A stretch of DNA of 64,000 bases from Rhodoplanes sp963840055 (lineage in GTDB: Bacteria > Pseudomonadota > Alphaproteobacteria > Rhizobiales > Xanthobacteraceae). The translations under genes were made by a program, and so were the position numbers. A model generated the notes under the pieces. That model saw only the letters and a program-made list of their open reading frames with translations, searched no databases and had not been told where the DNA came from. The DNA is taken from assembly GCA_963840055.1 (NCBI GenBank), contig CAWIXM010000029.1, forward strand, positions 154,139 to 218,138. Reading direction: 5' to 3'. Shown in pieces: positions 16,264 to 25,413 of the stretch (its first letter is position 1; the number at the start of each line of letters is the position of its first letter).

Positions 16264-17343
16264 ATGCACGATTTCCTCTACCGGCTCGCGCGGCCCGCGC
16301 TGCATGTCATCGACCCGGAGCGGGCGCACCGACTCGCAATCGCAGCGGTGAAACACGGGCTCGCCCGGCCGCACGCTGAGCCGGACGACCCTGCTCTGGC
16401 TACGCAGGTGTGGGGGCTTTCCTTCGCCAATCCGATCGGGCTCGCCGCCGGATTCGACAAGCAGGCCGAAGTCATCGACCCAATGCTCGGTTTCGGGTTC
16501 GGTTTTGTCGAGGCAGGCACGGTGACGCCCGAGCCGCAGCCCGGCAATCCCGGCAAGCGGCTGTTCCGGCTCGACGAGGACGAGGCGGTCATCAACCGGT
16601 TCGGCTTCAACAGCGAGGGGCTTGCGGCCTTCGCGCAGCGCCTCGCCGACCGCCGAAAGGCTTCGCACGCGCCGGGCATTGTCGGCGCAAATGTCGGGAA
16701 AAACCGCGACAGCGCGGACGCCGCCGCCGATTATGAGAAGGGCGTCGCCGCGGTGACGCCTGTCGCCGACTATATCGTGGTGAATGTCTCCTCTCCCAAC
16801 ACGCCCGCGCTGCGCGGCCTGCAGGCGCGCGCGCCGATCGAGGACCTGCTGCGGCGCGCGCTCGCCGCCCGTGCGGGCGCGGTCCCCTCCCCGCTTCGCC
16901 CGCCGCCGCTGCTCGCCAAGGTCGGACCCGATCTCAATGATAACGAGCTGCAGGATATCGCCGAGGTCGCGCTTGCGACCGGGATCGATGGACTCGTCGT
17001 CGGCAATACCACGCTCGCGCGCCCCCCGACGTTGCGCAGTCGGCATCGCGGCGAGGCAGGCGGACTATCCGGCCGACCGCTGATGGAGCCGTCAACGGAG
17101 TGTTTGCGCAGATTCTATCGCGTCACCGAAGGACGGATTCCCATCATTGGCTGCGGCGGAGTGTCGAGCGGCGCCGACGCCTATGCGAAGATCCGCGCCG
17201 GCGCTTCGCTGGTGCAGCTCTACACCGCGCTCGTGTTCCACGGACCCGGCCTTGTTGCCACGATCAAGCGCGATCTCGCTCAACTCCTGCGCGCCGATGG
17301 CTTCGCCCACGTCGCTGACGCGGTCGGCGCCGACTGGCGATAA
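16264..17343 (+). CDS. pyrD: Dihydroorotate dehydrogenase (quinone), class 2
   Basis: Membrane-associated flavoenzyme oxidising dihydroorotate to orotate with quinone as acceptor. The 359-residue protein begins MHDFLYRLARPAL, an amphipathic helix that in class 2 enzymes docks at the membrane. It has GLAAGFDKQAEVI, AGTVTPEPQPGNPGKRLFRL, NRFGFNSEG, the active-site VNVSSPNTPALRGLQ with the catalytic Ser, a VGNTT segment, LSGRPL and the FMN phosphate motif GCGGVSSG. The frame is open upstream to 15853, but this is overlap with pyrE; the ATG at 16264 is chosen by alignment. Its stop faces folC on the other strand, 32 bases away. Confidence 0.94.
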   Translation: MHDFLYRLARPALHVIDPERAHRLAIAAVKHGLARPHAEPDDPALATQVWGLSFANPIGLAAGFDKQAEVIDPMLGFGFGFVEAGTVTPEPQPGNPGKRLFRLDEDEAVINRFGFNSEGLAAFAQRLADRRKASHAPGIVGANVGKNRDSADAAADYEKGVAAVTPVADYIVVNVSSPNTPALRGLQARAPIEDLLRRALAARAGAVPSPLRPPPLLAKVGPDLNDNELQDIAEVALATGIDGLVVGNTTLARPPTLRSRHRGEAGGLSGRPLMEPSTECLRRFYRVTEGRIPIIGCGGVSSGADAYAKIRAGASLVQLYTALVFHGPGLVATIKRDLAQLLRADGFAHVADAVGADWR

Positions 17344-17375
17344 TCAGAATCGCGGTTCGGAACTAATGCAGCAGC

Positions 17376-18704
17376 TCACTCCGGCCATGTGCCATTGGCG
17401 GCGAGCGCTTCGCCCGCGAGATAAAGCGAGCCGGTAATAATAATGCGCGGCGCGGGCACTAAGCCGAGCCCGCCGATTCCGGCGAGCGCCGCCGCCAGGC
17501 TATCGCTCGCATCCGCTGGAATGCCGATTTCGCGCGCGATCCCCGCAAGCGCTTCGGGGGGTAACGCTTTGTCCTGATGCATGGGAACCGCGATCAGCCG
17601 GCGCGCAAGCCCAACGAAATTTTGGAGGAAGCCCGCGGCGTCCTTGGTCTGCAACATTCCTACGACCAGAATAAGCGGACGTGAGACACGCTCTTCGAGG
17701 TCGGCGAGCGCCGCTGCCACGATCCGTCCGGCATCGGCATTGTGTCCGCCGTCGAGCCACAGTTCGCCCCCCACGGGCGTAAGGGTGACCAACCTGCCGG
17801 CAGCGAGTCGCTGCATGCGCGCCGGCCACTCGGCTTTCACCAGACCTTCTTCGTAGGCTCTGATCGGCAGTTCGAGCCCGGCCGCGCGCAAGGTTGCGAT
17901 CGCCGTGCCGGCATTGTCGAATTGGTGCCGACCGAACAGGCGCGGCGCCGGCAGGTCGAGCAATCCGCCCACATCTTGATAAACCAGGCGGCCACGTTCC
18001 TCGCCGGCGATCCAGTCCTGTCCGGCGACATGCAGCAATGCTCCGACTTGCTCTCCGCGCGCGAGAATTGGCGCGAGCGCGTTTTCGCTCTGCCGGCCGA
18101 TGATCGTCGGCGTATCGGGCTTGATGATCCCCGCCTTCTCGGTTGCGATCATCTCGATGGCGCCGCCGAGAAAATCCATATGGTCCATCGACACCGAGGT
18201 GATGACGCTCGCGAGCGGTTGATCGATCACATTGGTGGCGTCGAGGCGGCCGCCAAGTCCCACTTCGAGCAGCAACACGTCGGCGGGATGGCGGGAAAAC
18301 AGGAGAAAGGCGGCGGCGGTCTCGATTTCAAACACCGTGATCAGCGCTGCGCCGCTCTTGCGCTCGCAGAATTCGAGCGCATCGGCGAGTTCGCCATCTT
18401 CGACCAGCACGCCGCCGCCGGGACGGCCAAGCCGGAAACGCTCATTGATGCGAACGAGATTGGGCGAGGTATAGACGTGGACGCTCCGGCCCGCGGCTTC
18501 GAGCATCGCGCGCATAAAGGCGATGGTCGAGCCCTTGCCGTTCGTTCCCCCGACATGAATCACCGGCGGCAACCGCTTCTGCGGATGATCGAGCGCGGCG
18601 AGAATGCGCCACATGCGCTCGAGCGAAAGATCGATGCGTTTGGGATGGAGCGCGAGAAGCCGGGCGAGGATCGACCCGATGGGCGCCGCCGGCAGCGCGG
18701 TCAT
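17376..18704 (-). CDS. folC: Bifunctional folylpolyglutamate / dihydrofolate synthase
   Basis: Adds glutamate to dihydropteroate and to folates. The 442-residue protein has the P-loop HVGGTNGKGSTIAFM, the TSPNLVRINERFRL segment, LEVGLGGRLDATNVI and, further on, SMDHMDFLG and the C-terminal GGHNADAGR motif. The start is placed at ATG 18704 (MTALPAAPIGSIL). An in-frame GTG at 18737 would add 11 residues and cannot be excluded; the GGAGGG near 18728-18733 is too far from the ATG to decide. It follows accD on the same strand with a gap of about 110 bases, an arrangement seen in many alphaproteobacteria, where trpA usually comes before accD; here yqgE takes that position. Confidence 0.93.
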   Translation of the reverse strand: MTALPAAPIGSILARLLALHPKRIDLSLERMWRILAALDHPQKRLPPVIHVGGTNGKGSTIAFMRAMLEAAGRSVHVYTSPNLVRINERFRLGRPGGGVLVEDGELADALEFCERKSGAALITVFEIETAAAFLLFSRHPADVLLLEVGLGGRLDATNVIDQPLASVITSVSMDHMDFLGGAIEMIATEKAGIIKPDTPTIIGRQSENALAPILARGEQVGALLHVAGQDWIAGEERGRLVYQDVGGLLDLPAPRLFGRHQFDNAGTAIATLRAAGLELPIRAYEEGLVKAEWPARMQRLAAGRLVTLTPVGGELWLDGGHNADAGRIVAAALADLEERVSRPLILVVGMLQTKDAAGFLQNFVGLARRLIAVPMHQDKALPPEALAGIAREIGIPADASDSLAAALAGIGGLGLVPAPRIIITGSLYLAGEALAANGTWPE

Positions 18705-18813
18705 TGCAGAAGTCTCGGTTGTAAATTTCCCTCCCACCGGTCGGGAGGCGCGCGATGCGGCGCGACACGGCGGGCGCCGCGCATCGAATCTTTGCCTCGA
18801 TCACGCGCGGCGG

Positions 18814-19701
18814 TCACGTTTCGAATGCCGGCTGCGCGTTGCGCGAAGGCGGCGACGCCTTGGTGAGCAAGCGGCATAGCCGCGCCAATGTCGCGCGCAT
18901 CTCCTGGCGTGGCACCACCATGTCGATCATGCCGTGCGCCTTGAGATACTCCGCTCTTTGGAACCCCTCCGGCAGGCGTTCGCGAATGGTCTGCTCGATC
19001 ACGCGCGGGCCGGCAAAACCGATCAATGCCCCCGGCTCCGCGATATGGATGTCGCCAAGCATCGCGTAGGAAGCGGTTACGCCTCCCGTGGTCGGGTTAG
19101 TCAGCACGACGATATAGGGCTTTCGCTGCTCGCGCAGGCGCTCGATCGCGACCGTCGTCCGCGGCATTTGCATCAGCGCGAAAATGCCTTCCTGCATGCG
19201 AGCGCCGCCCGAAGCCACGAACAAGACGAACGGCGTGCCTTTTTCGATCGCGGTTTCCGCGCCTTTGATCACGGCCTCGCCCGCCGCCATGCCGAGCGAC
19301 CCGCCCATGAAGTCGAAATCCTGGACGCCGATCACTACGGGCTGACCTTCAAGCTTGCCCAGGCCGAGCTTGATCGCATCGGCGAGGCCCGTCTTGGCGC
19401 GGGCGTCTCTGAGGCGATCGGAATAGCGGCGTTCATCGCGGAACTTGAGCGGGTCGACGGGCACCGACGGCACGCCGATGTCAAGCCAGGTCGCGCCGTC
19501 GAACATCGACTTGAGGCGCGCGGTGGCGCCCATCCGCATATGGTAATTGGAGCCGGGAATGACGAACTGATTCGCCTCCACGTCCTTGTAGAAGACGAGC
19601 TGCCCGGTTTCGGGACACTTGATCCACAGGTTTTCCGGCAGGTCGCGACGGTTAAGGAAATTACGGATTTTCGGCCGAACGACGTTGGAGATCCAGTTCA
19701 T
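18814..19701 (-). CDS. accD: Acetyl-CoA carboxylase carboxyltransferase subunit beta
   Basis: Transfers the carboxyl group from biotin to acetyl-CoA, with AccA, for fatty acid synthesis. The 295-residue protein has the family core FDFMGGSLGMAAGEAVI, PFVLFVASGGARMQEG, VVLTNPTTGGVTASYAMLGD and the oxyanion segment IGFAGPRVIEQTI. The N-terminal WIKCPETGQLVF keeps only one clear metal-type cysteine, so the four-cysteine zinc ribbon seen in the E. coli protein is reduced here, as in related alphaproteobacteria. The ATG at 19701 opens MNWISNVVRPKI, the usual start. AccA is not in the window. Confidence 0.95.
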   Translation of the reverse strand: MNWISNVVRPKIRNFLNRRDLPENLWIKCPETGQLVFYKDVEANQFVIPGSNYHMRMGATARLKSMFDGATWLDIGVPSVPVDPLKFRDERRYSDRLRDARAKTGLADAIKLGLGKLEGQPVVIGVQDFDFMGGSLGMAAGEAVIKGAETAIEKGTPFVLFVASGGARMQEGIFALMQMPRTTVAIERLREQRKPYIVVLTNPTTGGVTASYAMLGDIHIAEPGALIGFAGPRVIEQTIRERLPEGFQRAEYLKAHGMIDMVVPRQEMRATLARLCRLLTKASPPSRNAQPAFET

Positions 19702-19793
19702 GGCTCAGTTCTTTCCACTCGCTCCCCGGCTGCTCCGACCGCAGGCCCAATGCCGTCAAGGACTAGGGGGGAATCATCGGCGCAACCGCGCCG

Positions 19794-20414
19794 TCAAGCA
19801 TGGCCGGCTTCGCTTGACAACATGCCGAGATCGATGCCGATTTTTTTGAGCGCCTTTCCGTACTTGCTATCGATGTCAGCGCCGAAAATCAGCTCGAGAT
19901 CGGCGGTGCAGTGCAACCAGCCATTGGCCTGAATTTCGCTTTCGAGCTGGCCCGGCGCCCATCCCGCATAGCCGAGCGCGAGTACCGCGCTGAGCGGGCC
20001 GTCGCCGCGTGCGATCGCCTTGAGAATATCGAGCGTTGCGGTGAGGCAAATGCCGTCGTCGATGGGAAGTGTCGAGTTCTCGATGAAGAAGTCGGCCGAA
20101 TGCAGCACGAAGCCGCGCCCGGTTTCGACCGGGCCACCGCGCAGGACAGGCACCGAGCCCGCCCGCGGCGGTAACATGATCAGGTCGGCCGCCGGGATAA
20201 CCTCGAGCTGCACCAAGAGGTCCGCGAAATTTATGTTCGCCGCTGGGTGATTGACGATAATTCCCATCGCGCCCTCGGAGGAATGGGCGCACACATAAAT
20301 CAGGCTGCGCGCAAAGCGCTCGTCGCGCATGCTGGGCATGGCGATCAGCATTTGTCCGTCGAGATAGCCGCGCTTGGGCGGGCCATCTCCCGAGGTCTTC
20401 CTGGCTATTCTCAT
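19794..20414 (-). CDS. YqgE/AlgH family protein
   Basis: A 206-residue member of the YqgE/AlgH family (DUF179), conserved in proteobacteria but of unsettled function. Typical landmarks are GQMLIAMPSMRDERFARSL near the N-terminus, EGAMGIIVNHPA, VLRGGPVETGRGFVLHS and LGYAGWAPGQLESEI. The ATG at 20414 (MRIARKTSGDGPP) is preferred over an upstream in-frame start at 20456. It lies on the minus strand about 90 bases before accD and may share its transcript; upstream it is divergent from the DsbD-like gene, with a 115-base shared gap. Confidence 0.9.
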   Translation of the reverse strand: MRIARKTSGDGPPKRGYLDGQMLIAMPSMRDERFARSLIYVCAHSSEGAMGIIVNHPAANINFADLLVQLEVIPAADLIMLPPRAGSVPVLRGGPVETGRGFVLHSADFFIENSTLPIDDGICLTATLDILKAIARGDGPLSAVLALGYAGWAPGQLESEIQANGWLHCTADLELIFGADIDSKYGKALKKIGIDLGMLSSEAGHA

Positions 20415-20529
20415 CAGTGCAAGGTTACCCCGATCCGATCGCATTCGGCAACGCATGTGTCCGCGCGTGATGCCTCGCTCACGACCATTTCAGTAGCAAC
20501 CCCCTGGTTGCGTCGATAAATGATCGCCC

Positions 20530-21393
20530 ATGATTGTACCAGGATTGCGGCGACGTATCGTTCTCCTCGTTTGCATCGTCGCCTCTATGTCCGCCCCATT
20601 CATCGGCTGGACTCGGTCGCACGCGGCCGACGCATCCGCCTGGGTCGGCAATTCGCGCTCCGCGCTTCGCCTCATTGCGGGCACGCCGGCGAGCGGTCAA
20701 GGTTTCCTGCGCGCCGGTATTGAAATAAGGCTCGCGCCAGGCTGGAAGACCTATTGGCGCTACCCGGGGGATTCGGGCATCGCGGCTCGATTCGATTTTG
20801 CCCGATCGACGAACGTCAAGTCGGTCGAAGTCGCATGGCCAGCGCCGCACGCCTGGCGAGACGACGCGGGGACCTCGATCGGGTACAAGGACAACGTCCT
20901 ATTGCCCCTCCGCGTGGTCCCGCAGAACCCGATGCAACCGGTCGGGCTCGCACTTGCATTCGACTACGCGATTTGCGAGCGCGTATGCGTTCCCGAGTCC
21001 GGCAGCACGGAATTGCAGCTCTCGGCCTCCGCGCCGGAGCATGACGCCGCGCTCGCGGCGGCAGAGGCGCGCGTGCCGAAGCAAAGCGTGGTCGGCGCTA
21101 GTACCGGCTTGGCGATTCGCGCCGTCAAGCGCGACGGCACATGGCCGCACCCGCGCATCATGGTCGACGTGGCGGCGCCTGCGGGCCAAAGCGTCGATCT
21201 GTTCGCCGAAGGACCGACCCCAGACTGGGCCTTGCCGTTGCCCGAACCGGCCGGCGAAGCGCGCGACGGCATACACCGGTTCACCTTCGATATCGACGGC
21301 GTGCCGCCGGGCGTCGATCCAAAAGGGGCAACGCTGAGACTCACCGCGGTCGCCGGCGCGGATGCGGTCGAGGCCTCGTACCGTCTCGACTAA
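20530..21393 (+). CDS. Secreted DsbD-alpha-like protein
   Basis: A 287-residue periplasmic protein with an N-terminal signal segment (hydrophobic residues 10-27, ending near SHAADA). The body matches the N-terminal domain of thiol:disulphide interchange protein DsbD, with RAGIEIRLAPGWKTYWRYPGD, VAWPAPHAW and the cysteine pair C149 and C153 in AICERVCVPE, the redox pair in that domain. There is no membrane part or C-terminal thioredoxin domain, so a separate electron donor would be needed. It may pass electrons to periplasmic thiols or take part in cytochrome c maturation or copper handling; the sequence does not decide. It is followed by a peroxiredoxin gene on the same strand. Confidence 0.82.
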   Translation: MIVPGLRRRIVLLVCIVASMSAPFIGWTRSHAADASAWVGNSRSALRLIAGTPASGQGFLRAGIEIRLAPGWKTYWRYPGDSGIAARFDFARSTNVKSVEVAWPAPHAWRDDAGTSIGYKDNVLLPLRVVPQNPMQPVGLALAFDYAICERVCVPESGSTELQLSASAPEHDAALAAAEARVPKQSVVGASTGLAIRAVKRDGTWPHPRIMVDVAAPAGQSVDLFAEGPTPDWALPLPEPAGEARDGIHRFTFDIDGVPPGVDPKGATLRLTAVAGADAVEASYRLD

Positions 21394-21509
21394 TTCACCG
21401 AGCGCGCGTTAGGGTGATGCCGGCGCGGGTTCATCTCGGGCTCCCACAGGCGTGCGGGGTCGCCTATGGATGTCTTAAAACAGGCCAGTCACGAACGAGG
21501 ATCACATTC

Positions 21510-21995
21510 ATGCCCATCAAAGTCGGCGACCGCATTCCCGAGGCGAAGTTCCGTGTCATGAGCGAGAGCGGACCGGCCGTAAAGACGACCGACGAGGTCT
21601 TCAAAGGCAAAAAGGTGGTGCTGTTCGCCGTGCCCGGCGCCTTCACCCCCACCTGTCACAAAAATCATCTCCCCGGCTTCCTCAAGAACGCCGACGCGAT
21701 CAAGGCGAAGGGCGTCGACACGATCGCCGTCACCGGCGTGAACGACGTGTTTGTCATGGATGCTTGGAAGAAGGCGACCGGCGCTGAGGGAAAGATCGAG
21801 TTCCTCGCCGACGGCAACGGCGATTTCGCTAAAGCGATCGACCTTGCGCTCGATGCCAGCGGCGCCGGCCTCGGGCTGCGCTCGCGACGCTACGCGATGC
21901 TGGTCGAGGATGGGGTGGTCAAAAAGCTCAGCGTCGAAAGCGAGCCGGGAAAGGCCGAGGTTTCGAGCGCCGAGAACCTGCTCAAGCAGATGTGA
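21510..21995 (+). CDS. Peroxiredoxin of the Prx5 type
   Basis: Thiol peroxidase that reduces hydrogen peroxide and alkyl hydroperoxides. The 161-residue protein has the peroxidatic Cys49 in VPGAFTPTCHKNHLPGF, the Prx5-type motif, and the FVMDAWKKATGAEGKIEFLADGNG segment. Only one cysteine is present, so it is a one-Cys form needing an outside reductant such as glutathione or glutaredoxin. The ATG at 21510 is chosen by alignment with MPIKVGDRIPEAKF; the frame is open much further upstream as a shadow. It follows the DsbD-like gene with a gap of about 116 bases. Confidence 0.93.
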   Translation: MPIKVGDRIPEAKFRVMSESGPAVKTTDEVFKGKKVVLFAVPGAFTPTCHKNHLPGFLKNADAIKAKGVDTIAVTGVNDVFVMDAWKKATGAEGKIEFLADGNGDFAKAIDLALDASGAGLGLRSRRYAMLVEDGVVKKLSVESEPGKAEVSSAENLLKQM

Positions 21996-22016
21996 GCCTC
22001 GGCGCGCCGGTCTTTC

Positions 22017-22484
22017 TCATGACGCGTCGCTTTCCGTATTAGCGGCGCGCATTTCCTTGATCGCTTCGCGGGCGAGTTCGTCGGCGCGCTCGTTGAGATC
22101 GTGGCCGGCATGGCCGCGCACCCAGTGCCAGCGGACCTTATGTTGCGTGAGCGTGGCGTCGAGCCGCTGCCAAAGATCGACGTTCTTCACCGGCTTCCGA
22201 TCGGCGGTCCGCCAGCCGTTACGCTTCCATGACATAATCCAGCTCGTGATGCCCTGCCGCATATATTGGCTGTCGGTGTGAAGATCGACCGTGCACGGCC
22301 GCTTGAGGGCCTCAAGCGCCATGATCGCCGCGGTCAACTCCATGCGATTATTGGTCGTATGCGGATCGCCCCCCTTGATTTCCTTGCGGCGGCCGTTCCA
22401 TTCGAGAATCGCACCCCAACCGCCGGGCCCGGGATTACCGGAACATGCACCGTCGGTATGGATGGTGACGTAGCCTTCCGACAC
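22017..22484 (-). CDS. rnhA: Ribonuclease HI
   Basis: Cleaves the RNA strand of RNA-DNA hybrids. The 155-residue protein, the usual length, has the catalytic acidic residues in HTDGACSGNPG, NNRMELTAA, LHTDSQYM and NERADELA, all intact. The start is a GTG at 22484 (encoding MSEGYVTIHTDG), with GAGGG about 8 bases upstream; a longer in-frame extension overlaps thrB and has no support. It lies 11 bases after the thrB stop, so is probably co-transcribed with thrB and ispH upstream, an order common in alphaproteobacteria. Confidence 0.95.
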   Translation of the reverse strand: MSEGYVTIHTDGACSGNPGPGGWGAILEWNGRRKEIKGGDPHTTNNRMELTAAIMALEALKRPCTVDLHTDSQYMRQGITSWIMSWKRNGWRTADRKPVKNVDLWQRLDATLTQHKVRWHWVRGHAGHDLNERADELAREAIKEMRAANTESDAS

Positions 22485-22495
22485 GAGACCCTCGC

Positions 22496-23458
22496 TCAGT
22501 CGATGCCGTAATCGCGCGCGTCGGCGACCATCTGATGAAAGCGGAGCTTGCGGTAATATTCGAGCGGGTCTTTCGGCCGAACGAGCGCGCCAGGGGGGGT
22601 CGCGAACCAGTCCACGAGCCGGGTCAACAAGAAGCGCAGCGCGGCGCCGCGGCAAAGCATCGGCAAGGCGGCGATCTCGCGGTCGGAGAATGGCCGCTTG
22701 CGAAGATAGCCGAGCAGCAGCGCGCGCCCCTTGGTCACGTTGTAGGAATGGTCTGGCTCGAAGCACCACGCGTTGAGGCAGATCGCCACGTCATAGGCGA
22801 GCATGTCGGTGCAGGCGAAATAAAAATCGATCAGGCCCGAAATGCGCGTGTCGAGAAAGAAGACGTTGTCCGGAAACAGGTCGCCATGGATCACGCCTTC
22901 GGGCAGGTCGCGCGGCCATGAGGTCTCGAGCTGCGACAATTCGGTTTCGATCGCTTCCGCAAGACCGGCGATCACCGTGTCGGCGCGCCCCTGGGCGCTC
23001 CGGTAGAGCGCCCGCCAACCATCGACGGAGAGCGTGTTGCGCCGCCGCAGCGGAAAATTGAGGCCGGCAAGATGCAGCTGCGCGAGCGCCTCACCCACTC
23101 CTTGGCAATGGGCGACATTCGGCCGTCTGATCCACATGCCGTCGAGGAAGGTGAAGATCGCCGCCGGACGGCCGGCGAGACGGCCGAGCGCCGCCCCTTT
23201 GCGAGTCTTGATTGGCTGCGGGCAGGTGAGCCCGCGCCCCGCGAGATGCTCCAGCAGGCTGAGGAAGAACGGCACGTCGGCCGCCGCGACGCGCTTCTCG
23301 TACAAGGTCAGGATGAAATTGCCGCGGGACGTGTGCAGCAGATAGTTGGAGTTCTCGACCCCTTCGGCGATCCCCTTGTAGGCGAGGAGTTCGCCCAGAT
23401 CGTAGTCGCCGAGATAGGCCTGCAGCTCTTCGACAGCGATATCCGTATAGACCGCCAT
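22496..23458 (-). CDS. thrB: Homoserine kinase, aminoglycoside phosphotransferase-like
   Basis: Phosphorylates homoserine in threonine synthesis. This is the alphaproteobacterial form built on the APH/choline kinase fold, 320 residues, with GVENSNYLLHTSRGNFILTLYE (nucleotide side, residues about 33-54), the catalytic HGDLFPDNVFF and metal-binding IDFYFACTD, and the C-terminal DPLEYYRKLRFH. The ATG at 23458 gives MAVYTDIAVEELQAYL, the family start. It is 17 bases after ispH and 11 before rnhA on the minus strand, so the three are probably one unit. Confidence 0.95.
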   Translation of the reverse strand: MAVYTDIAVEELQAYLGDYDLGELLAYKGIAEGVENSNYLLHTSRGNFILTLYEKRVAAADVPFFLSLLEHLAGRGLTCPQPIKTRKGAALGRLAGRPAAIFTFLDGMWIRRPNVAHCQGVGEALAQLHLAGLNFPLRRRNTLSVDGWRALYRSAQGRADTVIAGLAEAIETELSQLETSWPRDLPEGVIHGDLFPDNVFFLDTRISGLIDFYFACTDMLAYDVAICLNAWCFEPDHSYNVTKGRALLLGYLRKRPFSDREIAALPMLCRGAALRFLLTRLVDWFATPPGALVRPKDPLEYYRKLRFHQMVADARDYGID

Positions 23459-23475
23459 CCCGCCCCCGGACGGCC

Positions 23476-24474
23476 TTATTCAGCCGCCGTGCCGGCCGCC
23501 TTGTCGATGTCCCTGAGGTGGCGGGGCAAGGGGAAGAACATGCTCTCCTCGACCGCCGAGACGGTTTCCACGCTGATCTCGTAGCGGGCGGCGAAAGCGT
23601 CGATGATCTCCTCCACGATCACCTCCGGCGCCGACGCGCCCGCGGTGATGCCGAGACGCGCAATCCCGGCGAGCCGCGACCAATCGATCTCATGGGCGCG
23701 CTGCACCAGTTGCGCCTGCGAACACCCGTTGCGCTCCGCCACTTCCTTCAGGCGTTGCGAATTCGAAGAGTTGGGCGCCCCGACCACGATCAGCGCGTCG
23801 ACGATCGGCGCGACCCGCTTGACCGCCTCCTGCCGATTGGTGGTGGCGTAGCAGATGTCTTCCTTCTGCGGTCCGACGATGGTCGGGAATCGCTCAGTCA
23901 AGACGGCGATAATTTCAGCGCAGTCATCGACCGACAGCGTCGTCTGCGTAACGTAAGCGAGCTTTGTCGGATCCTGGGGCGTGAAGCGGGCCGCGTCCGC
24001 TACAGTCTCGATCAACGTGATCGCGCCGGCCGGCAGTTGGCCGATTGTCCCCGCGACCTCGGGGTGGCCGGCATGTCCGATCAGCACGATCTCGCGTCCG
24101 CGGCGGAAATGAATTTCGGCCTCGCGGTGCACCTTGGTGACCAGGGGGCAGGTCGCGTCGAGAGCGAAGAAATTGCGCTTGGCAGCCTCCTCCGGGACCG
24201 ATTTCGGCACACCATGGGCTGAGAACACCACCGGCGCCTGCGTATCGGGAACTTCATCCAGCTCTTCGACAAAGATCGCCCCCTTGCCTTTGAGGCTCTC
24301 GACGACATAGCGGTTGTGTACGATCTCGTGCCGCACATAGACCGGCGCCCCATATAGCGCGAGAGCGCGCTCAACTGTCTCAACCGCCCGCACGACCCCG
24401 GCGCAGAAGCCGCGGGGCGAACAAAGAAGGACCTTGAGCGGCGGCTTTCCGCCGGGCATGGATGGTGCGGTCAT
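23476..24474 (-). CDS. ispH: 4-hydroxy-3-methylbut-2-enyl diphosphate reductase
   Basis: Last step of the non-mevalonate isoprenoid pathway, an iron-sulphur enzyme. The 332-residue protein keeps the three cluster cysteines in PRGFCAGV, LDATCPLVTK and ICYATTNRQ, plus the catalytic Glu/His context VRHEIVHNRYVV and the GHPEVAGTIGQ segment. The ATG at 24474 opens MTAPSMPGGKPPLKVLLC. It heads the ispH-thrB-rnhA group on the minus strand and is divergent from trcR, with 187 bases between them for two promoters. Confidence 0.96.
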   Translation of the reverse strand: MTAPSMPGGKPPLKVLLCSPRGFCAGVVRAVETVERALALYGAPVYVRHEIVHNRYVVESLKGKGAIFVEELDEVPDTQAPVVFSAHGVPKSVPEEAAKRNFFALDATCPLVTKVHREAEIHFRRGREIVLIGHAGHPEVAGTIGQLPAGAITLIETVADAARFTPQDPTKLAYVTQTTLSVDDCAEIIAVLTERFPTIVGPQKEDICYATTNRQEAVKRVAPIVDALIVVGAPNSSNSQRLKEVAERNGCSQAQLVQRAHEIDWSRLAGIARLGITAGASAPEVIVEEIIDAFAARYEISVETVSAVEESMFFPLPRHLRDIDKAAGTAAE

Positions 24475-24661
24475 GGCTGGCCTTGTGGTTCTGGCTCTCT
24501 CTCGCGCTGGTCGGTCTTGAGCTTCGGTCCAGCGGCTGTCAAGCTGGTCACGGGTTGCCTCAGTTACGGCTGGTCGCCTATATAGAGTGCAACTTCCTCT
24601 TTCTCAGACAAGAAAAGGCTTCGCCGTCTGACGGCGGGCGGGGCGCCAAGGAGGCTTTACC

Positions 24662-25354
24662 ATGTCGGACCAACCGCTGATGCCCAAAGCCACCGCCGTG
24701 TGGTTGGTCGAAAATACGGCTCTGTCGTTCGATCAGATCGCGGATTTCTGCAAGCTGCATCCGCTTGAAGTGAAGGCAATCGCTGACGGCGACTCGGCCC
24801 AGGGCATCAAGGGCCTCGACCCGATCCTCACCGGCCAGCTCACCCGCGATGAGATCGAACGCGTTGAAGGCGACGCGCATGCGCGGCTGCGGCTTGCCCA
24901 ATCCAAGCTGCGCCTCCCCGAAGCCAAGCGCAAGCGCGGGCCGCGCTACACGCCGGTGTCCCGCCGCCAAGACCGCCCCAACGCCATTCTTTGGCTCGTG
25001 CGCAACCATCCGGAACTGAAGGACAGCCAGATCATGCGCCTCGTCGGCACGACCAAGGCGACGATCGCGGCGATCCGGGAACGTACCCATTGGAACGCGC
25101 CGAACCTCAACCCGCTCGACCCGGTGACGCTCGGCCTGTGCTCGCAGATCGATCTCGATCTCGAAGTCAGCCGCGCGGCCAAGGAGAAGCCGCTTCCGGC
25201 CGAACAGGCGGTCACCTTGCTGCCCGCCGACGTGACCACCGCCGCGCCGACCACGGAAGCATCTGAAGAACCAGAGAAAAAACCTGCCGAGGAGCTCGAT
25301 GTCGAGGCGGTGTTCGCGCGCCTCAAGAAGATCGGTGGCAAGCAAGAGGAATAG
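24662..25354 (+). CDS. trcR: Cell-cycle transcriptional regulator TrcR (DUF1013)
   Basis: A 230-residue protein of the DUF1013 family, found nearly only in alphaproteobacteria and linked to the CtrA cell-cycle network. Its signatures are MPKATAVWLVENTALSFDQIADFC, LHPLEVKAIADG, RRQDRPNAILWLVRNHPEL and IMRLVGTTKATIAAIRERTHWN, the last resembling a helix-turn-helix. The C-terminal 40 residues are acidic and proline-rich and probably disordered. A strong AAGGAGG site (24648-24654) precedes the ATG. Its presence supports the alphaproteobacterial origin of the window. Confidence 0.92.
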   Translation: MSDQPLMPKATAVWLVENTALSFDQIADFCKLHPLEVKAIADGDSAQGIKGLDPILTGQLTRDEIERVEGDAHARLRLAQSKLRLPEAKRKRGPRYTPVSRRQDRPNAILWLVRNHPELKDSQIMRLVGTTKATIAAIRERTHWNAPNLNPLDPVTLGLCSQIDLDLEVSRAAKEKPLPAEQAVTLLPADVTTAAPTTEASEEPEKKPAEELDVEAVFARLKKIGGKQEE

Positions 25355-25413
25355 TCGCACTGGGTGCCCGGCCGCGCCCGGTCATGATCGCCGCACCGGC
25401 ATCGGTCTGACGG